From Oceanobacillus iheyensis HTE831 (GTDB taxonomy: Bacteria > Bacillota > Bacilli > Bacillales > Amphibacillaceae), in assembly GCF_000011245.1 (NCBI RefSeq), contig NC_004193.1, positions 3,202,501 through 3,266,500 on the forward strand: a DNA stretch of 64,000 nt, in the 5' to 3' direction. Positions 35,697 to 45,492 of this stretch are shown piece by piece. Under the pieces are notes generated by a model, which was not told the DNA's origin, made no database searches, and was given only the letters and a program-made list of their open reading frames with translations. The position numbers and the translations under genes were made by a program. Each line of letters opens with the position of its first letter. The first letter of the stretch is position 1.

Positions 35697-36258
35697 ACTG
35701 TAACCTCCAATCAATAGGTTAACTTTACTGTTATCACACAAAAGTGTTAACAGGATATACTATTTAATGAATATCTATGACACCCATTTGTTGTGAAATA
35801 GGCGGGGTAATTGTAAACAAATGGAAAGACAAGATAAAAGTGGATGTACCCTGGTATAAATAAATGGTATTTAATCTACTCTAAATATGGTTACTCTGCT
35901 ATAAAAGTTTATCCCACAATTTACATTAGTAATTATACAGGAAATCATTAGCAAGTGCATGCTTGAACACTTTACCACGATATAGACTAGAATTTCTTAT
36001 TTTTTTCAAGTATGCTAGTAAAAGAATAGTTCCATGTATATGTTTTTAAAAAATAAAAATAAGGTCTATACGAATAAATAAATACGTGTTAGAATAATAC
36101 AGTTTCATGGAAAATAACTAAGTTTCATATTTATTATAAACATAATAAACGTTACCATCCGGTTATACAAAAATAACTAAAAGGATTGTCCTTCACATTA
36201 GACTGCTAACCGGATTAAAATCGTTACATGAATATATTTAAAGAGGTGAGTTGCCGTT
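35697..36258. promoter_or_regulatory. Divergent control region of mrp and a Usp-type gene
   Basis: About 560 bases without a gene. Near mrpA, 35736-35757 reads on the minus strand GTTAACAC-TTTT-GTGTGATAAC, an imperfect inverted repeat that could be an operator. Near the plus-strand gene, ATCCGGTTA (36157-36165) pairs with TAACCGGAT (36207-36215) around a ~41-base loop, with further partial pairing of AACG and CGTT outside. The second could be a transcript hairpin or operator. The rest is AT-rich and unassigned. Confidence 0.4.
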
Positions 36259-36948
36259 ATGAAAAAAATTAGAGGCCGCATGGACGAAAGCATCCTTGTC
36301 TGCGTATACTATGGTCCAAATGGAGAGCGTTTAATCCGTCGTGGACATAAGCTTGCGCAAATCATGGATTGTCCTTTATATGTATTAACTGTAGATGCTT
36401 TACCTTACGATGAATTCGATGCAGAAAAATCCGGTTATGTAGAACGTTGGAAAGAACTTTGTGATGAACTTGATGTTGAAGACTTTATTATTAGAGATAA
36501 TGAAAGGCGCTCATCCGTAAAAGCGATAAAAGAAGTAGCACACCAACATAATATTACCCAAATAATTATTGGCCAAAGTGCACAAAATCGCTGGGAGGAA
36601 ATCACAAAAGGATCTTTTGTCAATGTATTACTTCGTGAAATTACATTTATCGACCTTCATATCGTGTCGGTTGATCGTACATTGAAAAGTACAGATGATA
36701 TGATCTACGAAAAAGGCGTGCGTGGATTTTTGCAAAAAGATGAAGAAAAAGAAGCTTATCGCTTAAGTTTTGCACGTTCCAAGCATAATTTATATGAAGG
36801 CATTTTCTATAAAGAGATTGGCACCGACTTTAATAACGGTATTTTTAAATTCGTTAATAGTAAAGGTAAAACCTGTCAGGTTCATGTTACTGAAGATATT
36901 TGCACAGGAAAATTGACTGATCCTCCAAACGTTAAAAATAATAATTAA
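36259..36948 (+). CDS. Stand-alone KdpD-type universal stress protein domain
   Basis: A 229-residue soluble protein. Residues ~8-140 resemble the universal stress domain of the potassium sensor KdpD: ESILVCVYYGPNGERLIRRG at the start, then HNITQIIIGQSAQNRWEE near ~95-112, followed by a strand and IDLHIVSV. No kinase, KdpD N-terminal or transmembrane part is present. The last ~80 residues (RGFLQKDEEKEAYRLSFA onward) are unknown and end in Asn/Pro. It is divergent from mrp, the main Na+ exporter, so a role in cation or osmotic sensing is attractive but inferred. In some Firmicutes this domain of KdpD binds c-di-AMP. Confidence 0.7.
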   Translation: MKKIRGRMDESILVCVYYGPNGERLIRRGHKLAQIMDCPLYVLTVDALPYDEFDAEKSGYVERWKELCDELDVEDFIIRDNERRSSVKAIKEVAHQHNITQIIIGQSAQNRWEEITKGSFVNVLLREITFIDLHIVSVDRTLKSTDDMIYEKGVRGFLQKDEEKEAYRLSFARSKHNLYEGIFYKEIGTDFNNGIFKFVNSKGKTCQVHVTEDICTGKLTDPPNVKNNN

Positions 36949-36954
36949 TGATTA

Positions 36955-37004
36955 AAAGATCCAAGCCATTAGTCGCTCATTCCGATTAATCGTTTGGATC
37001 TTTA
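36955..37004 (+). terminator. Terminator of the Usp-type gene
   Basis: AAAGATCCAA (36955-36964) pairs with TTGGATCTTT (36995-37004), between this gene and the convergent amidohydrolase gene. Confidence 0.7.
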
Positions 37005-37063
37005 TTTTGGAAAAATGGTCACTTGGTTCAACCAAAACTTAGCAACTTTGAAATTGATTGATT

Positions 37064-37858
37064 TTAATATAGTTCCGGAACCCTACTTTCAAAAATTGGT
37101 ACATTCTTTCTGGCTTCCCTTACTTTCTGTAGATCAATATTATCAACAATCGTTTCCTCGTGATTTTCTGAACCTAATGTACGTATATCTCCCCATGGAT
37201 TAATTACCAAGGATAGTCCACAAAATTCCACATTATTAAATATACCGACTCGATTGGCCGAAATAATAAAACATTGGTTCTCAATCGCTCTTGCTAGTTG
37301 TAAGTTTTTCCAATGATCTTTTCTTGCAGATGGCCATTCTGCCACAATATATATTACTTCAGCTCCGGATACTGCTAAGGAACGAGTAAGTTCTGGAAAA
37401 CGAAGATCATAACAAATAATTAATCCCATTTTTATACCGTCTAATTCAAATGTACGTACCTTCTCTTCCCCACCATTTAAATAAGTAGGCTCATCTAGCA
37501 TTGGAACTAAATGAATCTTATCGTACGTATAAACCTTTTCTCCGTTGCGATTTACAACAATTGCGGTATTATATATTTTTCCATTCCGTTTATTTGCTAT
37601 GGAACCAGCTATGATATGCACTTGATTTTCTCTAGCTAACTGTTGTAAAAATGAACAAGTCGGTTCTTCTCCCTCATCAGCTACTTCATTTAAATCGGCA
37701 AGCGTATATCCCGTTGTCCACATTTCCGGAAGCACTATGATATCAATATCGTTCTTGGAAACTGTTTGTTCTATCCATGTTTTCACCTTTGTTCGATTTG
37801 CTTCTGGATTTCCTGGTACAATATCCATTTGATATATCGCATGTCTCATTCTACCCAT
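37064..37858 (-). CDS. Nitrilase-superfamily carbon-nitrogen hydrolase
   Basis: A 264-residue single-domain amidohydrolase. The catalytic triad is visible as Glu in VLPEMWTTGY (residue ~44), Lys in TYDKIHLVP (~114) and Cys in LIICYDLRFPE (~149). Length and motifs fit the Nit2/omega-amidase/MtnU group, which hydrolyses small alpha-keto acid amides. No methionine-salvage genes are nearby to support MtnU in particular. The start is supported by GGAG seven bases upstream. It is a lone gene. Confidence 0.85.
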   Translation of the reverse strand: MGRMRHAIYQMDIVPGNPEANRTKVKTWIEQTVSKNDIDIIVLPEMWTTGYTLADLNEVADEGEEPTCSFLQQLARENQVHIIAGSIANKRNGKIYNTAIVVNRNGEKVYTYDKIHLVPMLDEPTYLNGGEEKVRTFELDGIKMGLIICYDLRFPELTRSLAVSGAEVIYIVAEWPSARKDHWKNLQLARAIENQCFIISANRVGIFNNVEFCGLSLVINPWGDIRTLGSENHEETIVDNIDLQKVREARKNVPIFESRVPELY

Positions 37859-38097
37859 CCCCTATCTCCATTTGTTTTATTGTATCAAAGTTGTAAAATT
37901 TTCAAAATCAGATACATGAATATGCTGCTTATTTGTATCCCAATCAGACTGCCGCTTTTAGAGGCATAAGGGTGGAACAAAATAATGCTAAAAGGAATTC
38001 GCTAGAAATAAAACCTCTAAAGTGACAGTCAACAGAAACAATTATAAAATAAAAGTATGGATATCATTAAATCCATGTTCTTACAGGAGGTAATGCA

Positions 38098-38727
38098 ATG
38101 AATATTCAAGAAATATTTAACCAACTTCATGACCGAACTCCATCCCTCATGGGGCACGAACATTTCAAAGAATCCTCTGTAATCATCCCACTAATCGAAA
38201 TAGATGGTGAAACTCACATATTGTTTGAAGTGCGTTCCATGCAAATGCGTAGTCAGCCAGGAGATATATGTTTTCCTGGTGGTCGAGTTGATTATACAGA
38301 TAAGGACCCATCTCACTGTGCGATTAGAGAAACAATGGAAGAACTTGGCCTTTCGGAACAAGATATTACTGAACCAATCCCCCTAGACTATATCGTGAAT
38401 GACCTTGGTAGAATTATCTATCCGTTTGTGGGCAGAATCATTCATCCTGACAAAATGACACCGAATCCAGCAGAAGTTGATCATACTTTTACAGTACCAC
38501 TATCTTTCTTTTTAGAAACAGAGCCGAAAAGATATAAAGTACATTTACAAGTAAAACCAGAGGATAACTTTCCTTACCATCTAATTGTTGGCGGAGAAAA
38601 TTATGACTGGCGTATCCGTCATGTTGAGGAATTGTTTTATCATTATAACGATCAGGCCATCTGGGGATTAACCGCCAAAATATTGACTCATTTTATTGAA
38701 CTTATTAAAACAAACGAAAGGAGCTAG
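38098..38727 (+). CDS. CoA pyrophosphatase-type Nudix hydrolase
   Basis: A 209-residue Nudix protein. The Nudix box runs from GGRVDYTDKDPSHCAIRE to TMEELGL at residues ~60-84. Just before it, RSMQMRSQPGDICFPGG is the extended motif of the UPF0035/NudL group, whose members cleave CoA or its derivatives to 3',5'-ADP and phosphopantetheine. The spacing of the box is one residue longer than usual, which is normal in this group. AGGAGG precedes the start and a strong terminator overlaps the stop. Confidence 0.88.
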   Translation: MNIQEIFNQLHDRTPSLMGHEHFKESSVIIPLIEIDGETHILFEVRSMQMRSQPGDICFPGGRVDYTDKDPSHCAIRETMEELGLSEQDITEPIPLDYIVNDLGRIIYPFVGRIIHPDKMTPNPAEVDHTFTVPLSFFLETEPKRYKVHLQVKPEDNFPYHLIVGGENYDWRIRHVEELFYHYNDQAIWGLTAKILTHFIELIKTNERS

Positions 38728-38750
38728 CACAATAACTAGCTCCTTTTTTC
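38718..38750 (+). terminator. Terminator of the Nudix gene
   Basis: AAGGAGCTAG (38718-38727) pairs perfectly with CTAGCTCCTT (38736-38745), then TTTTT. Confidence 0.9.
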
Positions 38751-38756
38751 TATTCA

Positions 38757-40616
38757 TCAAAACGCTCCCGCGCCTCCACCACCTGTACTGCTAGTTGTAT
38801 TATTATTACTAGAGCTACTAGCATATACAGCTGGATTTATCATCATATTACTTGTATTAAATGTACTCGCTGTTGCAGTAGGATTATATATTAATGGAAA
38901 AGTAAGTTTCAATTCCTCAGGAAGATTTAATTCTTTACATACTTTTGTGAATTTACCCTCTGCTCCAATGACAATCGCATACTCTAATATTCGTTCCATC
39001 TTATCTGGTTCAGATGAAGTAGGATATCGATTTGTTGCAAATAAATGAGATGCATGTCGTACGGCATATTTCCGCTTTCGAATTTCCTTTATCCAGTAGT
39101 TAGCAGGAATAATCAACACAACCAACCCTGTAATTCCATAAAAAACGAGAGATAAAATAGTACCAGTATTAATTGTAAAGAATAAAGTAGGAAAAATTAA
39201 AATATAGAAATATAGTATCCACAATATCCATTTCTGTCGACGGAACCAAATACTAAGAATCGCTAGAACACCAAGTATTATAGTTAATACCCATTGTTCC
39301 GTTTGAGAAATAGGTTGAATCGTTAGAAGATGATAACACAAACCACTTACAGCAATCGTTGAGAGAATTGATAATACCGTAAATCCAGCAAAAGGGCGAC
39401 GTAAATTTTGAAATCGATCTTGTTTCATTACGATATCTTTCCACTTTTGGAATTCATTATGGAAAATTTCTGCTTTCTCTTCTTTTTCTTTATCGGAGAG
39501 ATCCTTATCTTCTTGTATGGATTCAAGGAGAAAATAGGCACCTTTCTCATCACGCTTTGTAAATAACCATTTCTTTAAAAATTGATCTGCCTCATTTAGT
39601 TGCGTCTTAGATTTCCCCCATGAAAACCGATACGTATTTTCTCCTTCCGTCCTCTCCGAAGGTACTTGCGACATGGTAACAATACCTCTTTGTTTTAATG
39701 AGAATAGCGCAGCAATAAAGCTTTCCGGCATGAGGGAACCTTTTTTCAAGAAGCTATTCATTAAAGGGTCCGTATCCTCAAAAACCCGTATCAAATAATC
39801 AGAACCTTTATCTCCGCGATATCGATTCGGGTGCACAAAAAATAGATAAGCCCCCGCCAATAATACTACTACAATACCTCCCCAAATTACTGGAGTAATT
39901 CCGCTTGTTGCTGTATCTAAATGAAGAATACGATTTTCGAGTTCTTCTTCCGCTTGTAATATAGCTAATTCCATTTCTTTATGCTCATCGATCTCCATAC
40001 CGGAGAGTTGCTCTGCAGGAAACAACATTCGTATTTCTGAATCCTTACCTGCCTGTAAAGTCGAATTCGTGTACTGTATACCACTATCAACAGCACTTAC
40101 CTTTCCACCTTCATCATCATGCAAAAAATAATGCATATTCTCATCTGTTTGATGCGGCGTGTGGATAGAAATCATTACATTACCAAGATCGGTTTCATTA
40201 TCACTATCAAAAAATGCATACGTTACATCAGCAACATCTTCATACTTCGTAACAGAGCCATGTACTTCATAACTGTACAATACTTTTTTCGTTTCATTAT
40301 TTGATTCCGTATAAATTTTCCACATATCGTCATCTTCTTCAGTTGTTAGCTTCTCTAGACCTTCTGTTGATATAGCGGGATCATCACTTGTCGTTAAAAA
40401 AGCTTCAAAATCTTTAACATCGGAATGAATTGACCGGGTTGTACCTTCATATGAACCGTCAAAGGTATATGTATACAATTCTTGTACAGTAATCCTACCG
40501 TCTTCTTGTATGTGAGCATCAATTTGTACTTCATCAATTGTAAACGAGCGATCATCTGAACAACCGCTAATAATAACAACCATGGATAACATCATTATAA
40601 TAAAATATTTTTTCAT
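38757..40616 (-). CDS. DUF2207 family membrane protein
   Basis: A 619-residue protein. The N-terminus is a signal with a possible lipobox (IISGC at residues ~16-20). Residues ~25-225 are the DUF2207 extracellular domain (IDAHIQEDGRITVQELYTYTF). A membrane segment lies at ~245-262, followed by a ~150-residue cytoplasmic part, two or three more segments at ~415-510, and a second cytoplasmic part. The C-terminus is an Asn/Ser/Thr and Gly-rich tail ending GGGGAGAF, common in this family. The function of the family is unknown. It is convergent with the Nudix gene. Confidence 0.82.
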   Translation of the reverse strand: MKKYFIIMMLSMVVIISGCSDDRSFTIDEVQIDAHIQEDGRITVQELYTYTFDGSYEGTTRSIHSDVKDFEAFLTTSDDPAISTEGLEKLTTEEDDDMWKIYTESNNETKKVLYSYEVHGSVTKYEDVADVTYAFFDSDNETDLGNVMISIHTPHQTDENMHYFLHDDEGGKVSAVDSGIQYTNSTLQAGKDSEIRMLFPAEQLSGMEIDEHKEMELAILQAEEELENRILHLDTATSGITPVIWGGIVVVLLAGAYLFFVHPNRYRGDKGSDYLIRVFEDTDPLMNSFLKKGSLMPESFIAALFSLKQRGIVTMSQVPSERTEGENTYRFSWGKSKTQLNEADQFLKKWLFTKRDEKGAYFLLESIQEDKDLSDKEKEEKAEIFHNEFQKWKDIVMKQDRFQNLRRPFAGFTVLSILSTIAVSGLCYHLLTIQPISQTEQWVLTIILGVLAILSIWFRRQKWILWILYFYILIFPTLFFTINTGTILSLVFYGITGLVVLIIPANYWIKEIRKRKYAVRHASHLFATNRYPTSSEPDKMERILEYAIVIGAEGKFTKVCKELNLPEELKLTFPLIYNPTATASTFNTSNMMINPAVYASSSSNNNTTSSTGGGGAGAF

Positions 40617-40712
40617 CGTATCACTCCACCTCTATTAAGCAATACGTTTATCTGATAATAAAAGTTTCAAAAAACTCGAGCAATGCATCCACATCACTCG
40701 AGTATTACTTCA

Positions 40713-42617
40713 TCAATTATTTAATAATGAATCTAGCACCGTAGCATCCGTAGCATGTTTCCATATATGAACGACTCCTGAATCACTTTCTGTACGAATA
40801 AGACGACCAATTCCTTGTTTCATCCGTAACATCATGTACGGAATATCAATTTCATGTAACGAATCTTTGGTGTATTTCCGCTTTGCCTTGAATACAGGAT
40901 CATTCGGCGGATATGGTAAGGAAGCAATAATAACTTGGCTAAGTGCTTTTCCTGGGATATCCAACCCCTCCCATAAATGATAAGCACATAAAACAGATGG
41001 TACATCATACTGAAATCTACGGACAATTTCGCTGATTTCTTGATCTCCTTCATAAAGCATTGCGTATTCCCAATTCTGCTTATTAGCCCATTGACGAAAC
41101 TCATTCATATCTACTTCTGAACGGAACAGAACTAAGCTATGCCCTTGATTGTGATTTAACTGTTCTTGTATTCCTTTGAATCGCTCATCTGAATCCTGAT
41201 AAGAATGAAGTGTTATTTCTCGATTTGATTCATAATCAAACGGAGAGTCCACCGAAAAATAATCGTACTGTCCAATACCTAAACTCTTTTGCAAATAGGA
41301 AAAGTCATTGTCCTGAGATAAAGTAGCAGAAGAAAATATAAACGGAATATTTTGTGAGAATACTTCTTCTCGTAATACTTTCTCCACCAACCTTGGCATA
41401 ATAACAAGACTACTATTGGTTTCATCTTGTTCTAACCAGTAAATTCCTTCATCATCATTTAATAGAATAGATAGACCATAAGAAAAAAACTCTAGATATT
41501 CTTCGATAATCTTGGTATGGTAAGCATCAATTGTAAAAAGCTCTGCATCAAATACAAGCTGTTCTAATAATTCCTCCACCATTTTATCTAATCGTCTTGC
41601 CATTTCTAACATCGGTTCACTGCGAGGAATTTCTAATCGATCGGACCCTTCAATATTTATCGCACTACTGGTAATAACATCAAACCATTCATCATGTAGG
41701 GATAAGATATCCTCTGCTAATTGTAGTGATTCCTCTCGTACATCTTGACCAGTATATCCAGTCAATACACTTGTAATATTATTAAAATTAAAACGATAAG
41801 TAAGTCCTTTTTGTGCTGCAAACTCTAATAAATGTCCTTCATCAAAAATAACAGAACTTGCTTCAGGAAGCAGTGGCAATTGCCCTTCACGTTTACGTGA
41901 TTCTTTTGTCCAGACATGCTCCATATAGAAATCATGCGAACAAATAATAAGATCTTGTGCATGACGATAGTATTCACGGTTTAAGGTTTGCGCACTTCGA
42001 TGTCTCCAATCACATGTCGCACATTGTTTTAATGGATCCCAACCAATTTGTTCCCATTGTCGATCGGACACCCATGGATACTCTTTACGATCCCCATACC
42101 GATAAAAGGATTGCATCGAGACTCCTTGTTCAAATACAAAATCAGGGATTTGATCATGTACAGCTAATATATCTTCATCATTGATTTTCTCTATTAAAGG
42201 ATCTAGTTTTTTCATACATACATAGTTTTCTCTTGCTTTTGCAAGTCTAACATCTACTTCTAAGTCTAGTGCTTTCTCTAACTTATCAATATCTCCGCCT
42301 TCTTTGACAAGCTGTTCGATCAACGTTTCATCGGCGCATGAAATAATTACAGGCCTCCCCATATAACGGGCATAACAAATTGCATATAGTAAATAAACGA
42401 TTGTTTTGCCAGTACCTACGCCCGCTTCTGCAAACATCGTTCTTTTATGTTTAAAAGCTTGCTCCAGCTGAAAAGCCATATAAATTTGCTCATCACGGAG
42501 TTCAAAACCTTTTTCAGGCAATATATCATAGAAGACATCGCCAATATAATCTCCTAATCGTTCAAAAAATCTTTCGTTTTTTGAAACAGTAAATGGTAGT
42601 GATTTTTTTTCAGTCAT
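40713..42617 (-). CDS. ypvA: DinG/XPD-type ATP-dependent DNA helicase (YpvA-like)
   Basis: A 634-residue superfamily 2 helicase. Walker A AGVGTGKT is near residues ~62-69, the DEGH box in VIFDEGHLLE near ~263, SATLS near ~430, and motif VI GIGRLIRTE near ~607. Cysteines in ENYVCMKKL and QCATCDWRH, inserted between Walker A and the DEGH box, fit the 4Fe-4S cluster of XPD/DinG proteins. Length matches B. subtilis YpvA (~640). The frame opens 5 codons upstream at TTG, but AAGGAG before ATG 42617 sets the start. Role: probably DNA repair or resolving unusual DNA structures. Confidence 0.85.
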   Translation of the reverse strand: MTEKKSLPFTVSKNERFFERLGDYIGDVFYDILPEKGFELRDEQIYMAFQLEQAFKHKRTMFAEAGVGTGKTIVYLLYAICYARYMGRPVIISCADETLIEQLVKEGGDIDKLEKALDLEVDVRLAKARENYVCMKKLDPLIEKINDEDILAVHDQIPDFVFEQGVSMQSFYRYGDRKEYPWVSDRQWEQIGWDPLKQCATCDWRHRSAQTLNREYYRHAQDLIICSHDFYMEHVWTKESRKREGQLPLLPEASSVIFDEGHLLEFAAQKGLTYRFNFNNITSVLTGYTGQDVREESLQLAEDILSLHDEWFDVITSSAINIEGSDRLEIPRSEPMLEMARRLDKMVEELLEQLVFDAELFTIDAYHTKIIEEYLEFFSYGLSILLNDDEGIYWLEQDETNSSLVIMPRLVEKVLREEVFSQNIPFIFSSATLSQDNDFSYLQKSLGIGQYDYFSVDSPFDYESNREITLHSYQDSDERFKGIQEQLNHNQGHSLVLFRSEVDMNEFRQWANKQNWEYAMLYEGDQEISEIVRRFQYDVPSVLCAYHLWEGLDIPGKALSQVIIASLPYPPNDPVFKAKRKYTKDSLHEIDIPYMMLRMKQGIGRLIRTESDSGVVHIWKHATDATVLDSLLNN

Positions 42618-42941
42618 TATAGACTCCTTCAACTAACGTATTTATCTGTGAGTCCAAAAAGGATATTTATCCCATACTTTTTGAACATCACCATTAAACA
42701 ACCCTCATCGTACCATTATAGTCAATTTTCTAGCAAGTTATCATCCTTTTTCTATTAAATTCGTTTTTTCTAAAACAAAAGCGCTACCGATTGTTTATCA
42801 TCCTAGGTCCTGGACGTGGCTAATTAACGTAATACGCTTATCCACAGATGCAAAATGTTATCATTTCCTAACACACCAAAAAGACACATGAATAGCCTGC
42901 CCGCTATACATGTGTCTTCTAATATAATATCCCCTTTTGTC
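42618..42941. other. Intergenic region with the CoA-transferase terminator
   Basis: About 320 bases without a gene. AAGACACATG (42881-42890) pairs with CATGTGTCTT (42909-42918). On the minus strand the hairpin is followed by TTTTTGG, so it terminates the CoA-transferase gene. The remainder must hold the helicase promoter's downstream flank; I see nothing else to call. Confidence 0.6.
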
Positions 42942-44456
42942 TTACACTTGTGGCACTGCCGGCAGCATTGTTCCATGCTCTCGGAAGTTAGCATGCCAAG
43001 AAAAAGCTTTTTCTAGAACATGCGGAGTCTGCCCACCCCGTTCTAGCGCTTCTTGGTAATACTCCCATAACGCTTCCTTATATAAAGGATGCACACAATT
43101 TTCAATAATTTGCGGCACTCGTTCTCGTGGTGCTAATCCACGAAGGTCTGCATAACCTTGTTCCGTAACAATTACATCTACATCGTGTTCGGTATGATCT
43201 GTATGCGATACATATGGAACGATACTAGATATATCGCCATTTTTCGCAATCGACTTTGTAACAAAAATCCCCAATCTAGCATTTCTAGCAAAATCGCCTG
43301 AACCACCAATACCGTTCATCATTTTCGTTCCGCCAACGTGTGTAGAGTTCACATTGCCGTAAATATCAAATTCTAATGCTGTGTTAATCGCAATTAGACC
43401 CAGTCGACGAATGATTTCTGGATGATTCGAGATTTCTTGCGGACGTAAGACAAGCTTACTCTGATATTCCGCTAGATTACTAAACACATGCTTCATCTTG
43501 TCTTCTGATAACGTAATGGAACATGCAGAAGCAAAGCTCACTTTACCTGCATCAATCAAATCGAAGACAGCATCTTGAAGCACTTCAGAATAAACCGTCA
43601 AATCTTTAAACTCAGAGTCTAGCATACCATGTAATACGGCATTAGCAACAGAACCTATTCCGGACTGCAATGGCATAAGCTTCTCTGTTAATCGTCCTGC
43701 CTGAATCTCCTCCCTAAAGAAATTCAGTAGATGGTTCGCAATTTGTTGCGTCTCCTCATCTGGCGGAACAATTGTCGAAGCTGAATCAGGTTGATGCGTA
43801 AAAACTATCCCCTTAATTTTATCCGTATCAACCTGAATACCGACCTTACCAATACGCTGATCGACCTCTTTTAATGGAATCGGATCACGATCTCCTTGTT
43901 TCCCAGGACCATAAATATCATGCATTCCTTCTAATTCCATTGGTTGCGCAGTATTGAGTTCAATAATAATGTTATCGGCAGTTTCAGCAAATGCAACTGA
44001 GTTACCTACTGATGTACTTGGAATAATATAACCATTTTCTGTTACAGAAATTGCTTCTATTATGGCATAATCGACAGCCTCCATCGCATCACCACGAAGC
44101 ATTTCTGATGTGTGTGAAAGGTGTTGGTCGACAAATAAATGTTCCCCAGCATTTATTGCCTTACGCATAGATGGCTCAGCCTGAAATGGAATTCTTTTAT
44201 TAACGATTCCTGCTTCTGCAAACAGCTTATCGATATTAGATCCTAAAGATGCCCCTGTGTATACATTGACTTTGAGGGATTCTCCCGCTTCCGCTCTTTT
44301 CACCAGCGCAGTCGGAACCGCCTTTGCATCTCCCGCACGTGTAAATCCACTAAGCCCCAATGTCATACCATCTTTAATCCAAGAAGCTGCTTCTGCTGCA
44401 GTTACCACTTTTTGCCCTAATTCCTTGTTTTGTATGCGCTTTAATTTTTCTTCCAT
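42942..44456 (-). CDS. Acetate/succinate CoA-transferase (acetyl-CoA hydrolase family)
   Basis: A 504-residue enzyme of the Cat1/ScpC acetyl-CoA hydrolase/transferase family. Typical features are GMTLGLSGFTRAGDAKAVP near residues ~30-48, GIGSVANAVLHGM near ~265-277, and the substrate loop GIGGSGDFARNARL near ~385-398, followed by DVIVTEQGYADLRGLAPRER near ~423-442 with conserved acidic and aromatic residues. It exchanges CoA between acetyl-, succinyl- or propionyl-CoA and free acids, tuning acetate metabolism. A LytTR regulator gene lies just upstream on the same strand. GGGGGGAGG precedes the start. Confidence 0.9.
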   Translation of the reverse strand: MEEKLKRIQNKELGQKVVTAAEAASWIKDGMTLGLSGFTRAGDAKAVPTALVKRAEAGESLKVNVYTGASLGSNIDKLFAEAGIVNKRIPFQAEPSMRKAINAGEHLFVDQHLSHTSEMLRGDAMEAVDYAIIEAISVTENGYIIPSTSVGNSVAFAETADNIIIELNTAQPMELEGMHDIYGPGKQGDRDPIPLKEVDQRIGKVGIQVDTDKIKGIVFTHQPDSASTIVPPDEETQQIANHLLNFFREEIQAGRLTEKLMPLQSGIGSVANAVLHGMLDSEFKDLTVYSEVLQDAVFDLIDAGKVSFASACSITLSEDKMKHVFSNLAEYQSKLVLRPQEISNHPEIIRRLGLIAINTALEFDIYGNVNSTHVGGTKMMNGIGGSGDFARNARLGIFVTKSIAKNGDISSIVPYVSHTDHTEHDVDVIVTEQGYADLRGLAPRERVPQIIENCVHPLYKEALWEYYQEALERGGQTPHVLEKAFSWHANFREHGTMLPAVPQV

Positions 44457-44570
44457 CCTAATCCTCCCCCCCTTTTTGCAATTGTTCTTTCATCTTAACT
44501 GATTTTTCTAATTAATCGGGAGATTTAGAAGAAAAAAAGAATAATGCGCTTAATATACAGCAATCGATGA

Positions 44571-44598
44571 TTTAAACAGCATAATCCTGTTAAAATCC
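44571..44598. promoter_or_regulatory. Palindrome at the LytTR gene end
   Basis: GATTTAAACAG (44571-44581) and CTGTTAAAATC (44588-44598) form near-perfect arms around a 6-base centre, at the stop codon of the LytTR gene and ahead of the CoA-transferase. There is no T tract. It could be an operator or a weak terminator. Confidence 0.4.
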
Positions 44599-45234
44599 TA
44601 ATAATTTTCGGAAATAACTAGAATATGATTGACTTACCGGCACTTGTTCCCCATTCTTCATACCGAGCATAAAAGTAGAATGAGTATCCGGATAAATCTC
44701 TTCTATATTATTCACATTGACAATATAAGAACGATGGCAGCGTATAAAGACATCTGTAGGCAGCATGAACTCAAACTCCTGTAATGTATTTGTGTGAAAT
44801 CCAGCATAGTCTTGAGCTACAGCATATGTTTTACGTTCCTTTGCTTCTAAATAAATTAACTCAGAAAAAGGTATTGGTTTCCAACCGTCTTGACTACGTA
44901 CGGTAACCACTGATTTCCCCTCTGTATAAGCTGGATAGATCGCAAGTACACAACCTTCCATTTCATCCTCATTATAATAAGGTACCGCCATACCATGATA
45001 AGGCACACCATATATATTTCGATCAATAAATTCGGATACTTTTTTATTTGTTGTAATTGCTTTATAAGCTAGCGTTCCTTTTTTTATTGGATCGCCTTCA
45101 TGAATCTTCAAATCAATACGCTTACTTCGTCGGTAATAAACATATTCATGCTTATTTGTAATTGCAATTGATACTTCTTCCGAAAACAATTCTACCATTA
45201 CATCTAATAATGAACTTAAACTTAGTTGCTTCAT
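44590..45234 (-). CDS. LytTR-domain transcription regulator
   Basis: A 214-residue protein. The C-terminal ~100 residues form a LytTR DNA-binding domain: IPFSELIYLEAKERKTYAV, then FMLPTDVFIRCHRSYIVNVNNIEEIYP with the conserved R-H-R-S-Y-x-V-N signature. The N-terminal ~115 residues (VELFSEEVSIAITNKHEYVYYR) are not a receiver domain; they look like a small ligand-sensing module. So it is a one-component regulator. It is 133 bases upstream of the CoA-transferase gene on the same strand, which is its likely target. AAGGGGA precedes ATG 45234. Confidence 0.85.
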   Translation of the reverse strand: MKQLSLSSLLDVMVELFSEEVSIAITNKHEYVYYRRSKRIDLKIHEGDPIKKGTLAYKAITTNKKVSEFIDRNIYGVPYHGMAVPYYNEDEMEGCVLAIYPAYTEGKSVVTVRSQDGWKPIPFSELIYLEAKERKTYAVAQDYAGFHTNTLQEFEFMLPTDVFIRCHRSYIVNVNNIEEIYPDTHSTFMLGMKNGEQVPVSQSYSSYFRKLLGF

Positions 45235-45492
45235 AGAACATTCCCCTTATCATTACTCTCATTAGATTATATCATGAATAAGAAATGACCCAAGGCAAGT
45301 ACATTATTTTCACAATTTTGTTTGATAAAAAATTTATAGCTGCATTTAACTTCAAACAGTGTGACCTAAGTAATTCATATGAAATAAAATTGATTTAATC
45401 AATAATCGTTATAATCGAGATGACAGCTTAGTCAATATTTGATACTCTAGAACCTAGGAAGAAGGTTTCATACATATAAGGGGTGTGCTTGC

